Below are positions 15,621-24,088 of a DNA stretch of 64,000 bases, piece by piece. The number at the start of each line of letters is the position of its first letter. Position 1 is the stretch's first letter. Under the pieces are notes generated by a model, which did no database searches, was not told the origin of the DNA, and saw only the letters and a list, made by a program, of their open reading frames with translations. Both the position numbers and the translations under genes were made by a program. Origin of the DNA: Rhizobium sp. LC145 (lineage in GTDB: Bacteria; Pseudomonadota; Alphaproteobacteria; Rhizobiales; Rhizobiaceae); NCBI RefSeq assembly GCF_001005825.1, contig NZ_LBHV01000014.1:1-64000 (forward strand). The letters run 5' to 3'.

Positions 15621-17815
15621 GATCGTACGGATACGTTGCTGTTGCCGAGCGCGTTGCCGCTCAGGATCGGAAGGCTTGTTGTCGGGGATCCGGTCAGGAT
15701 CAGCATCGCGTTTGCCACTGCAGGTGCAATCGGCGGCACGCCAGGTTCTCCCATCCCGGTCGGCCTGTTGGCAGACCGGATGATGTGGGTTTCGACCGTC
15801 GGCATTTCATTCATGCGCAGGATCGGATAGCTGTCGAAATTGGTTTCCTGAACGAAACCGTCCTTCAACGTCACCGCACCGTAGAGCGCGGCCGTTAGGC
15901 CGAAGCCAATACTCCCCTCCATCTGTGCTGCGATCTGATCCGGTGAGATCGGGATGCCGCAATCCACCACGGCTGTCACTTTGCGCACAACAGGGCGGCC
16001 TTCCTGAATCCGGACTTCCGCGACCTGGCCGACGACTGTGCCGAAACACTCGGTAATGGCCATGCCCCGTGCCCAGCCAGTTTCGATCGGGCTACCCCAG
16101 CCCGATTTGAGGCAGAGCTCGTTCAGCACCGCCAGATGCCGGGCAGCACCTGCCCGCTGATAGAGCGCCCAACGGTAGTCCGCCGGGTCGCGGCGAGCCT
16201 GTCGCGCAAGTTGGTCGATGATATGCTCCATCACCATGCCGGTATGCGACAGGCCGACAGAGCGCCAGAAGCCGCATTGAACGGGATGGCTGGGCGAAAA
16301 GATCTTGCCGTCGACGACCGAAGCGGTGACGAAATAGGGCGAGCCCGTGATGCCTTCGAAGTTCTGGAAGTTGCCGCCGATCGGTACCATTTCCTGCGAC
16401 ACGACATGATGGCGCCAACGTGCCGGGAAGCCGTCGGGACCAAGTTCGATCCAAGCCCGATGATGCACCATCGGCCGGTAAAAGCCGCCGGCCATATCGT
16501 CCTCGCGGGTCCAGATCAGCTTGACGGGACGGCCGTTGGTGTGTCGCGCAATCCGCAGACATTCTACGACGAAGTCCGAGGTTGCAGTGCCCCGACGCCC
16601 GAAGGAGCCGCCGGCCGGAAGTACCTCTATATCGACCTTGCCCGGGATCGTCAGGCCAATGCGTGCGGCATGCACCTGATCGAGCGTGACCAACTGAGTG
16701 CCCGACATGATCTTGATGTCCCAGCCATCGATCTGAGCGACACAGTTCATCGGTTCCAGCGGCGCGTGGGCGAGATAGGGGAAGTCGAATGTAAACTCGA
16801 GGACATCGGACCCGAATTGCGCGTCCGGGTGGCCCTTGGTCTCAAGGACATTCGGTTCAATATCGGTTCGGCCGGCGGCAACCTCGTGATAATAGCGGAA
16901 AAGCTCCGGCGTCGAGCGCGTCTCGGCCTTGCTGTCATCCCATTCGACCCTCAGCGCGTCGCGGCCCCGTCTTGCCGCAAAGGTGTTTTCCGCGACGACC
17001 GCAACACCAGTTTCGATAGCAAAGGCATCGACGACAGCTGGAATCTTGAGTGCATCGGATGCATCGAACCGGGCAAGCTTGCCGCCGAAGCGTGGACTAT
17101 GCGCCACCATGGCGACGAGCATGTCGGGCAAATCGACGTCCTGCGTATAGACCTGCCCTCCAGTGATCTTGGGCACGGTATCCTTGCGTCGTACCCGATC
17201 GGTACCGATCAGCCGGTAGTCTTCGGGCTGTTTCAGTTCCGGCGCCTGTGGTGGCGTTTGGCGCGAAGCATCAGTCAGCAACTCGGCGAAGGTCGCAGAC
17301 CGGCCCGAGCCGGTATGGGATACGATGCTGTCCCTGATCGCAATCGACTGTGGCGAAACGCCCCAGCGCGCGGCGGCTGCCGCGACGAACATTGTTCTTG
17401 CTGCAGCACCGGCATTGCGCAGTGTATCCCAGTTGCTGGCAACCGAATTGGATCCGGCAGTCAGCTGCGGTCCATAGGCGCGGAAGTTGCCGCGTGCATC
17501 GACCACGCGTACGCGATCCCAATCCGCGTCGAGCTCTTCCGCGACCATTGCTGCCAACGCAGTATGGATGCCCTGGCCCATTTCCTGGTGTTTGTTGACC
17601 ACCGTCACCCAGTCATCGGCACCGATGCGGACGAACGGTCCAAAGACGCTCGGTTCCGGATCGCTGCCGCCGCCTTGCAGAATGGCGCCTGCGACCTGCA
17701 TGGGATGGGTGGCGGTATAGCCGACAACCAAGGCACCGCCCACGAGCGATCCACCCAGGATCAATCGGCGCCGCGTCATAGCGAAGCGTCGTTTCTCGAC
17801 CTTTGATTCAGTCAT
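15617..17815 (-). CDS. Molybdenum hydroxylase large subunit (IorB type), second set
   Basis: 732 residues with a twin-arginine signal (TRRRLILGGSLVGG), the cofactor-binding segment NKHQEMGQGIHTAL, GGSFGRRGTATSDF, and the C-terminal GMGEPGVPPIAP with the catalytic glutamate. The enzyme should act in the periplasm with the [2Fe-2S] subunit encoded at 18536. ATG 17815 has GAGGAAAA upstream and starts the signal peptide; a longer frame to 17959 overlaps the cytochrome gene. The gene order is iorA-like, cytochrome c, iorB-like. It differs clearly from the first IorB at 3136 and is not a recent duplicate. Confidence 0.88.
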   Translation of the reverse strand: MTESKVEKRRFAMTRRRLILGGSLVGGALVVGYTATHPMQVAGAILQGGGSDPEPSVFGPFVRIGADDWVTVVNKHQEMGQGIHTALAAMVAEELDADWDRVRVVDARGNFRAYGPQLTAGSNSVASNWDTLRNAGAAARTMFVAAAAARWGVSPQSIAIRDSIVSHTGSGRSATFAELLTDASRQTPPQAPELKQPEDYRLIGTDRVRRKDTVPKITGGQVYTQDVDLPDMLVAMVAHSPRFGGKLARFDASDALKIPAVVDAFAIETGVAVVAENTFAARRGRDALRVEWDDSKAETRSTPELFRYYHEVAAGRTDIEPNVLETKGHPDAQFGSDVLEFTFDFPYLAHAPLEPMNCVAQIDGWDIKIMSGTQLVTLDQVHAARIGLTIPGKVDIEVLPAGGSFGRRGTATSDFVVECLRIARHTNGRPVKLIWTREDDMAGGFYRPMVHHRAWIELGPDGFPARWRHHVVSQEMVPIGGNFQNFEGITGSPYFVTASVVDGKIFSPSHPVQCGFWRSVGLSHTGMVMEHIIDQLARQARRDPADYRWALYQRAGAARHLAVLNELCLKSGWGSPIETGWARGMAITECFGTVVGQVAEVRIQEGRPVVRKVTAVVDCGIPISPDQIAAQMEGSIGFGLTAALYGAVTLKDGFVQETNFDSYPILRMNEMPTVETHIIRSANRPTGMGEPGVPPIAPAVANAMLILTGSPTTSLPILSGNALGNSNVSVRS

Positions 17816-17843
17816 GAGCTTTTCCTCTTCAAAAACGACCAAC

Positions 17844-18539
17844 TCATCTCGGACACTCTCCGCCCGTGTCGAGCCAAGCCTTGATGATTGCCCCGAATTC
17901 CGCCTGGGTGCCGGGTGCGGGTGTGCGCTGGCCACCGGGGGTCCATGCCCAGGCGACAAGTTCGTCCTCGACCATATGCCGGAACAGTTCCTCGCGATTC
18001 ATATGAGAACGCGCGGGATCCAGAATCTGCCGGCAGATCTCGCCGAGCGTCTTGCCCTGCCACGCCATTTCAATCGGCGCGAGCTTCCACTTGGGATTGC
18101 CTGGCACGCCAGATGCAGCGTAGTTCTCCTCACGATGGCATGTCGAGCACCGCATGGCCGCTTCACCGGCCCCATCGGGGCCACGAGAGACCCACGGCGT
18201 GTGCGGTCGCATGGCATCGGTCTGGGTCGGTCGATCGGTGCGCGGATGGCAATTCATACAGCGCGGGCTCTCCAGCACGCGTCCGGCTTCTCTGAACAGC
18301 GCAATCGATCTCTCTTGCAGGTCGGGAATGCCATCGAAATCAGATACGGGCCGCAAACGCTCGATCTGTTCGAGTAACTGGGCTGCGGGAATGGGCTGCG
18401 TCTGCGGCATCGTCCTTGGATAGAGTACATAAACGATCGCCAGGACGATCGCCGCAACGACCACGAGCACTATCGGGAGACAGCCGATGCGAAAGCGCCG
18501 ACGGCGCGGCTCGGGCGAAGATTCTCGCGATCCGATCAC
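17844..18539 (-). CDS. Membrane-anchored diheme cytochrome c of the second molybdenum hydroxylase
   Basis: 231 residues with one N-terminal membrane segment (IGCLPIVLVVVAAIVLAIVYVL) after an arginine-rich tail, and two haem-binding motifs, CMNCH and CSTCH, about 35 residues apart. It is probably the electron acceptor of the hydroxylase, passing electrons to the respiratory chain; some IorAB-type enzymes are encoded with such cytochromes. The start is GTG at 18539, overlapping the iorA-like stop as GTGA, which supports co-translation. The iorB-like gene follows after 28 bp. Confidence 0.82.
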   Translation of the reverse strand: MIGSRESSPEPRRRRFRIGCLPIVLVVVAAIVLAIVYVLYPRTMPQTQPIPAAQLLEQIERLRPVSDFDGIPDLQERSIALFREAGRVLESPRCMNCHPRTDRPTQTDAMRPHTPWVSRGPDGAGEAAMRCSTCHREENYAASGVPGNPKWKLAPIEMAWQGKTLGEICRQILDPARSHMNREELFRHMVEDELVAWAWTPGGQRTPAPGTQAEFGAIIKAWLDTGGECPR

Positions 18540-19006
18540 GTTGTCTGCCCCCTAAGCGTCCCGGCGGCATCATGGATTGCGGCACGGATACGGTTGTAGG
18601 TGGCACAACGACAGATATTGCCGCTCATGGCGGTGTCGACATCCCCATCCGTCGGCGAGCCGACAGTGCGCAACAAGGCGACTGCGCACATGATCTGCCC
18701 CGACTGGCAGAAACCGCATTGCGGAACGTCGCGCGCCAGCCAGGCAGCTCGGACCGCTTCGGCCTCGGCGCCTTCGACCGCCTCGATCGTAGTGATCTGA
18801 GACGACGCGACGATTTCCAGCGGTAGCGTGCAGGAGCGCATGGGCTGACCATCCACATGGACGGTGCATGCGCCACATTGGGCCACACCGCACCCGTATT
18901 TGGTACCGGTGAGCTTCAGCGTGTCGCGAAGCACCCATAGAAGCGGCGTCTGGCCGTCATCTTCGACGTGGTGAATCTGGCCATTGACGAAGATCGCGTA
19001 CGACAT
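18536..19006 (-). CDS. [2Fe-2S] small subunit of molybdenum hydroxylase (IorA type), second set
   Basis: 156 residues with the two cluster motifs YGCGVAQCGACTVHVDG and CGFCQSGQI ... CRCATYNRI. ATG 19006 is preferred over a TTG two codons earlier because GAGAG lies about 8 bp upstream. It is the first gene of a three-gene operon with the diheme cytochrome and the molybdenum subunit. A copy of the shared 40-bp element lies 60 bp upstream on the same strand. Confidence 0.88.
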   Translation of the reverse strand: MSYAIFVNGQIHHVEDDGQTPLLWVLRDTLKLTGTKYGCGVAQCGACTVHVDGQPMRSCTLPLEIVASSQITTIEAVEGAEAEAVRAAWLARDVPQCGFCQSGQIMCAVALLRTVGSPTDGDVDTAMSGNICRCATYNRIRAAIHDAAGTLRGQTT

Positions 19007-19065
19007 GAACAACTCTCAGGATTTCAGCTATTTCACCTGAGAGGCTATTCTTTTCCGGCTCAGAC

Positions 19066-19105
19066 GAACACGCGCGATCCTTTAAATAAATTGCCCATTC
19101 CTACA
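19066..19105 (-). promoter_or_regulatory. 40-bp shared operator-like element, copy 5 (diverged right half)
   Basis: On the minus strand the left box TGTAGGAATGGGCA fits the other copies with one change. The right half (ATCGCGCGT where others have TTCCGGCAT) is weaker. It is 60 bp upstream of the iorA-like start, the same strand and similar distance as copy 4 to its gene. Confidence 0.5.
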
Positions 19106-19138
19106 AAGACTCGATCATCCCGGCCCTGACGAGCAGGT

Positions 19139-19348
19139 CTACAGGCATGATGGCACAGCCCCATCAGCGAGCTGATTACTCATGCCCATGGTCGAAGACG
19201 TGCCATTGAACAGGGCGGAATATGCGCGCGCCTTATCGGTCGGCATGGGCTCGACTTTTGATTTCACGGCGGCGCCGAAGGCCAACAGTAAGCCCACGGG
19301 AGCTGCGACGAGTATGCCGTTCAAAGTTCTGCGTCTGGATTTCGTCAT
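19139..19348 (-). CDS. Small exported or membrane protein, unknown
   Basis: 69 residues from ATG 19348, with AGAGGAAA about 8 bp upstream. The N-terminus has a basic stretch (TKSRRR) and one hydrophobic segment (ILVAAPVGLLLAFGAAV), then a hydrophilic tail. It lies 20 bp behind the DUF924 gene on the same strand. No family is recognised; it may be a truncated remnant of a larger exported protein because the tail has no clear end motif. Confidence 0.4.
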   Translation of the reverse strand: MTKSRRRTLNGILVAAPVGLLLAFGAAVKSKVEPMPTDKARAYSALFNGTSSTMGMSNQLADGAVPSCL

Positions 19349-19368
19349 GGATTTTCCTCTCTTGATCC

Positions 19369-19906
19369 TTATCCCTGAAAGCCGCCTGCTTCGAGAAACT
19401 CTGCTTCCTGCGCAGTTGTGGCGCGGCCCAGCATGAAATTGCGGTGCGGAAAGCGTCCGAAACGGCGGATGATGTCACGGTGGCCTTCAGCGTGATCGAG
19501 CCATGGCTGCCCCAATCGCGCATTGAGTTTCACCGACAGGTCCTGGTCGGTAATATTCTCCGAATGCGTGAACGGCAGACAGAAGAACAGTCTCAGATCG
19601 GTTGAAACATGGTCCATGTGTCCGGCATCGAGCGCCAGACGGGCATAGTACCGCGCCAGGGGATCGGTCGCATACATGTGGGCTGTCCCGCGAAACGCGT
19701 TGCGCGGAAACTGGTCGGTCAAGACTAGCAGGGCGAGCGCGCCTTTCGCGTGTTCGATCCAGCCCTCATAACGCCGCGCCGCGACTGCCATATGAAGATC
19801 GAGGAAGCGGTCACGGAAGAGGCGATCGAATCCCTCATCCTTGTCGAACCACTGACCACGCACACCGGCGTCCTTCCAAGAAGCCGACGACGTCCGAAAT
19901 CAGCAC
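19369..19906 (-). pseudogene. DUF924-family gene with a single-base frameshift near the start
   Basis: The main frame (to 19369) gives a nearly complete DUF924 protein: GQWFDKDEGFDRLFRDRFLD, LVLTDQFPRNAFRGTAHMYA and FFCLPFTHSE are all typical. The normal opening, VLISDVVGF followed by WKDAG, is split: the first part is in the frame starting at GTG 19906 (with GAGGAG upstream), the second in the next frame. One extra T at about 19879 explains the break. This is either a real early frameshift or a sequence error; if the latter, the protein would be about 178 residues, normal for the family. Function of DUF924 is unknown. Confidence 0.65.
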
Positions 19907-19941
19907 CTCATCTCCTCGGGACCGCGCCCTAAGCATGGCGA

Positions 19942-21747
19942 TCATGATGAAGCCTCCGGCTCTACAGGCTTACCCCTGCCTGGAGCATTGCCATGGATCA
20001 GGTCGCGGCCGGCATAGATACCGCCGACCGTCTCGATCTCGAGGCGCTCAGCGTCACGCTTGCGGATGTCGGCCATCAGCTCGGATGCAGTATCCGGTTC
20101 GTCGCCGAGCACCACCAAAGCGCGCTCGCCGAGCTTGAGTGCGGATTCGAAGGTCTCGCGGATCTGGAACTCCACGCCGGCGTGAACCAGCTCAATGGCA
20201 TGCTCGCGATCCATCGAGCGGGCGAGCACCGGAACAAGGGGAAACTGGTGTTTCGCGAGTTCGGCGATGGTGCTCGCGGCATTCGCATCATCGACGGCGA
20301 TGACGATCGCCTTCGCGTGTTCCGCGCCGGCGGCATGAAGAATGTCCAGCCGCGCGCCGTCGCCATAATAGACCTTGAACCCGAAGTCCTCGGCATCGCG
20401 GATCGCCTGCGTGTCTGTCTCGATGATCGAGATCGAGTGGCCGCGCGCCAAAAGCGGCTGGCTGACGATCTGGCCGAAGCGTCCGAAGCCGATGAGAAGC
20501 ACGCCGCCCGACAGGTTCCCAGCCACTTCCACGCCGTCCATTGATTGCGCCGTTTTGGGCAACAGGCGGTTGTGCAGGATGATCATCAACGGTGTCAGCA
20601 CCATCGAGACGATGATGATCGCGGTCAGGGTCGCGTTCCATTCGGGCGTGAGGATGCCGAACTGGGTTGCGGCGGCATAGAGGACGAAGGCGAACTCGCC
20701 ACCCTGCGCCATCATGACGGCACGCTCCACAGCCTCGGCATTGTCGGATTTGAGGAGGCGGGCGACACCGTAGATCACCGTCATCTTCAGGATCATGTAC
20801 GCTGGTACGGAAATGGCGATCACCACCCAGTTCGCCGCGATGATGTCGAGGTCGAGCGCCATGCCAACGCCGAGGAAGAACAGGCCGAGCAGCAGCCCGC
20901 GGAAGGGCTCGATGTCCGCCTCGAGCTGGTGGCGGAAGGACGATTCCGACAGAAGCACGCCGGCGAGGAAGGCGCCCATCGCCATCGAAAGCCCGCCCGC
21001 CTGCATCAACACCGCAGCACCGAGCACGACGAGCAGGGCCGCCGCCGTCATGATCTCCCGGACGCCGAACCTCGCCAGCAGGCGGAACATCGGGTCGAGC
21101 AGGTAACGCCCGGCAACCACCAGCACCGCGATGGTCGTAAGCCCGATGCCCACCCCCGTCAGCCGGTCGCCCAGAGTCACGTTCTCCCCGCCCGGCGCGA
21201 GGAAGGCCACCAGCGCGAGAAGCGGCACGATGGCCAGGTCCTCGAATAACAGGATGGCGATAATTTTCCGCCCCTTCGGCTGGGCGATCGCGCCGCGTTC
21301 CTGCATCATCTGCATGACGATGGCGGTGGAGGTCAGCACGAAGCCGGCTCCCGCCACGAAGCTCGCCCCGACCGGATAACCGAGCGCAAGGCCCACCGAG
21401 ATCAGCGTGAAGATGGCGAGGCAGACCTGCAGCGCGCCCAGCCCGAAGATCTCGCCGCGCATGCTCCAAAGCCGCGAAGGCTGCATCTCCAGCCCGATGA
21501 TGAACAGAAACAGCACCACGCCGAGCTCGGCGACATGGATGATCGCCTGCGCGTCGTCGAAAAAGCCTAGTCCGAACGGTCCTATGGCAAGGCCCGCGGC
21601 GAGATAGCCGAGCACCGACCCGAGTCCCGCGCGCCGGAACAGGGGAATGGCGACGACCGCCGCCGCGAGAAGCACGACGACGGGAATGGGATCGAACGCC
21701 GCATGGTGTGACGCTTCGGCGGCGTGAGTGGCGGCTTCGGTGGACAT
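19942..21747 (-). CDS. Kef-type monovalent cation:proton antiporter (CPA2) with RCK_N/TrkA-N domain
   Basis: 601 residues. About twelve membrane segments fill residues 20-390 (the CPA2 core with GSVLGYLAAGLAIGPFGLG and FVAGAGFVLTSTAIVMQMM). A cytoplasmic Rossmann domain begins LIGFGRFGQIVSQPLLARG and continues with YYGDGARLDILHAAGAEHAK, binding a nucleotide that gates transport. Such proteins export K+ or other cations in exchange for protons, often during electrophile or pH stress, which fits the redox setting. Start is ATG 21747. The stop of the small membrane-protein gene upstream is only 3 bp away, so they form an operon. Confidence 0.88.
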   Translation of the reverse strand: MSTEAATHAAEASHHAAFDPIPVVVLLAAAVVAIPLFRRAGLGSVLGYLAAGLAIGPFGLGFFDDAQAIIHVAELGVVLFLFIIGLEMQPSRLWSMRGEIFGLGALQVCLAIFTLISVGLALGYPVGASFVAGAGFVLTSTAIVMQMMQERGAIAQPKGRKIIAILLFEDLAIVPLLALVAFLAPGGENVTLGDRLTGVGIGLTTIAVLVVAGRYLLDPMFRLLARFGVREIMTAAALLVVLGAAVLMQAGGLSMAMGAFLAGVLLSESSFRHQLEADIEPFRGLLLGLFFLGVGMALDLDIIAANWVVIAISVPAYMILKMTVIYGVARLLKSDNAEAVERAVMMAQGGEFAFVLYAAATQFGILTPEWNATLTAIIIVSMVLTPLMIILHNRLLPKTAQSMDGVEVAGNLSGGVLLIGFGRFGQIVSQPLLARGHSISIIETDTQAIRDAEDFGFKVYYGDGARLDILHAAGAEHAKAIVIAVDDANAASTIAELAKHQFPLVPVLARSMDREHAIELVHAGVEFQIRETFESALKLGERALVVLGDEPDTASELMADIRKRDAERLEIETVGGIYAGRDLIHGNAPGRGKPVEPEASS

Positions 21748-21750
21748 CGG

Positions 21751-22020
21751 TCAACCTCTCGTTAGTTGCCAAGCGACCAGCCCGGCGATGACAGCCGGCA
21801 CGGCGAAGACGACGAGGAGGATCGGCAGTTCCTGCGCCACGGTGTATCCGGCCTTCGCCACGCCGATCCACATGTTGACCAGCGCCACGGCCAGCCAGAC
21901 AGGCACGAAGACCTTCGCTGCCGTCGTGATCCCGGCGACATCGCCGCCCCAGAGCTTCCCGAACAGGGCGAACACGCCGAGCAGGAGGACGCCTCCGGTG
22001 ATGACAAGCAACATATGCAT
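21751..22020 (-). CDS. Small membrane protein associated with the CPA2 antiporter
   Basis: 89 residues from ATG 22020 (GGGGAAGGA lies just upstream) with three hydrophobic segments: MLLVITGGVLLLGVFALFG, VFVPVWLAVALVNMWIGVA and PILLVVFAVPAVIAGLVAW. No named family is recognised. The 3-bp gap to the antiporter gene and its membrane nature suggest an accessory subunit, comparable in genomic arrangement to small ancillary genes of Kef systems but not obviously homologous to KefF/KefG, which are soluble. Confidence 0.7.
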   Translation of the reverse strand: MHMLLVITGGVLLLGVFALFGKLWGGDVAGITTAAKVFVPVWLAVALVNMWIGVAKAGYTVAQELPILLVVFAVPAVIAGLVAWQLTRG

Positions 22021-22095
22021 GAACGGTCCTTCCCCTCGTGATGGCAAAAGGGCGGCCTCACTCTGTGAACAGGCCGCGCCGAACTGTCCGAGATC

Positions 22096-22869
22096 CTACT
22101 TGGTCGTGTAACCGCCGTTGACAAGAATGGTCTGGCCGGTCATCCACCAGCCCTCCGAAACCATGAAGCGGATATAGGGAACGATGTCCTCGATGTCGGT
22201 CAGCCCGGTCTTGGAGAAGCTGGACAGCGCAGCCGCCGTCTTGTGATAGGCGACGGCGTCTTCGCCCTCGGCCGGATAAAAGAAGGGCGTGTCCATCGGG
22301 CCAGGGCCGATCGCCGTCACCGATATTCCGCGATCGCCAAATTCTTTGGAGGCCGCCCGCGTGAAATGCTCGACCGCCGCCTTGGTGCCGGCGTAGGCCG
22401 CATAGAAGGGCGTAAAGGCGCCGAGCAGCGAGGTGACGAGCGTGCAGATCTTGCCGTTGTCGTTGAGGTGCTTGCCGGCTTCCTTGAGGAAGAAAAAAGC
22501 GGTCTTGGAATTCACCGCCGTCATCTCGTCGTATTCGACTTCCGAGATCTCGACGATGGGCTTCTTCAAGACCTTGCCAACGGTGTTGATGGCGATGTCG
22601 GGGTTGCCGATGGCGGCGACAGTATCGGCAAACAGCTTCTCCATCGCACCTGCCGTGGTGAGGTCGGCCTGGAACGCGACAGCCTGGGCCCCGGCGGCCT
22701 TGGCGGCGGCGACGGTCGCGTCGGCATCGGCCTTGGTGGACGCGCTGTTGTAATGAATGGCGATCGCCTTGGCGCCATGGGCGGCGAGATCGCGTGCGAT
22801 CAGCCCGCCGAGATTCTTGGCTCCGCCGGCGATGATGACGGTTTTGCCCTTGATGCTGTGGTCGGTCAT
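22096..22869 (-). CDS. Short-chain dehydrogenase/reductase (classical)
   Basis: 257 residues with a divergent cofactor motif IIAGGAKNLGGLIARDLA (GGAKNLG in place of TGxxxGIG), active-site YAGTK with the upstream serine in LVTSLLGAF, and the C-terminal signature MTGQTILVNGG. ATG 22869 has AAGGAGG 9 bp upstream. The NAG-type motif is replaced by NTVGKV, which is seen in some functional SDRs. The gene is divergent from a LysR regulator at 23013 with a 143-bp shared promoter region, the usual arrangement of a LysR-controlled target. Confidence 0.87.
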   Translation of the reverse strand: MTDHSIKGKTVIIAGGAKNLGGLIARDLAAHGAKAIAIHYNSASTKADADATVAAAKAAGAQAVAFQADLTTAGAMEKLFADTVAAIGNPDIAINTVGKVLKKPIVEISEVEYDEMTAVNSKTAFFFLKEAGKHLNDNGKICTLVTSLLGAFTPFYAAYAGTKAAVEHFTRAASKEFGDRGISVTAIGPGPMDTPFFYPAEGEDAVAYHKTAAALSSFSKTGLTDIEDIVPYIRFMVSEGWWMTGQTILVNGGYTTK

Positions 22870-23012
22870 GGGGGTGGCCTCCTTTGCCAATACGGCGACC
22901 ACATCGACGGCCGCTTTCGTTATGAAAGCATATCGTCTAGGATTGGCTGATAAAGACGATCACTCTAACATCACTTATCAAAATATCGGCACAATGAAGG
23001 GCCGCCCTCCCA

Positions 23013-23918
23013 TTGGATCGTATCGACCTGTTCCGTATCTTCACCCGCGTCGTCGAATGTTCGAGCTTCACCCGCGCCGCCGATACGCTCGGCGTCCCGC
23101 GCTCATCGGTGTCGGCTGCCGTGCAGGAGCTGGAGGGCCGCGTCGGCGCGCGGCTGCTCCATCGCACCACGCGCAAGGTGTCGCCGACCCAGGACGGCAC
23201 TGCCTTCTACGAGCGCTGCCTGCGGGTCATCGCCGATGTCGAGGATACGGAAAACCTCTTCCGGCAGACGGCGGCGCAGCCGTCGGGCAGGCTGCGGATC
23301 GATGTCCCGGGCCGCATTGGACGGCTCGTCCTCGCGCCGGCGCTTCCTGAATTTCTCGATCTCTATCCTCGCATCGATATCGACCTTGGCGTCACGGATC
23401 GCGCTGTGAATCTGGTGGAGGATAGCGTTGATTGTGTCGTACGGGTTGGCCCCTTGAGCGATTCAGGCTTGATAGCGCGCCCGATCGGCAGGCTGCCGCT
23501 CATCAATGTCGCCAGCCCAGCCTATCTGGAACTCCACGGAACACCCCACGCAGTTAGCGATCTCGGGCACCATTGGGCGGTCAATTATGCGTCGCCCTCC
23601 AGCGGGCGGGTCGAGGCTTGGGAGTGGATCGAACACGGTGCGCTTCGCACACTGCCATTGCGTGGCCGCGTCACCGTCAACAGCGCCGAGGCCTACATCG
23701 CCTGCTGCCTCGCGGGCCTCGGGCTGATCCAGATTCCGGCTTATGATGTGCGGCACCATATCGAGGCGGGAGAGCTCGTCGAAGTGATGCCGGACCACAG
23801 GGCCGAGGCCATGCCGATGACCCTGCTTTATCCTCATCGCCAGCATCTCTCACGGCGATTGCTGGTGTTCGCGGATTGGCTCGAGGCATTGCTGAGACAG
23901 GACGTAGCTGGGGGATAG
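23013..23918 (+). CDS. LysR-family transcriptional regulator
   Basis: 301 residues. The winged helix lies at residues 5-60 (LFRIFTRVVECSSFTRAADT and PRSSVSAAVQELEGRVGARL), followed by the effector-binding periplasmic-binding-like domain. The start is TTG at 23013, giving the standard MDRIDLFRIF opening; no in-frame ATG precedes it, and GAAGGG lies about 11 bp upstream. Of the CrgA/DsdC-like subgroup by its N-terminus. It is divergent from the SDR gene and very likely controls it. Confidence 0.88.
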   Translation: MDRIDLFRIFTRVVECSSFTRAADTLGVPRSSVSAAVQELEGRVGARLLHRTTRKVSPTQDGTAFYERCLRVIADVEDTENLFRQTAAQPSGRLRIDVPGRIGRLVLAPALPEFLDLYPRIDIDLGVTDRAVNLVEDSVDCVVRVGPLSDSGLIARPIGRLPLINVASPAYLELHGTPHAVSDLGHHWAVNYASPSSGRVEAWEWIEHGALRTLPLRGRVTVNSAEAYIACCLAGLGLIQIPAYDVRHHIEAGELVEVMPDHRAEAMPMTLLYPHRQHLSRRLLVFADWLEALLRQDVAGG

Positions 23919-24088
23919 GTATTTGCGAGCTTTTCGCATCAAAGTACCCACGGTTTTCCGCCTTTCGCCGGCCCCGGCCCAGTGGCTCCCGGCTCTAACG
24001 CCGTAGAACAGCGCGGCCAGCCAGCCTCCCTTCCATTTCTGAAAAAATCGCAGGCTCGCTGTTGGTTCACGATGGTCAGGTCGTTGCC

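Noticed and set aside
16136..17806. A 556-codon plus-strand frame opposite the second iorB-like gene
   Set aside because: Antisense shadow of a clear molybdenum hydroxylase gene; no recognisable protein content.
20288..21871. A 527-codon minus-strand frame overlapping the antiporter gene
   Set aside because: Same strand, shifted frame of the antiporter; the composition is almost only Arg, Gly, Ala and Pro.
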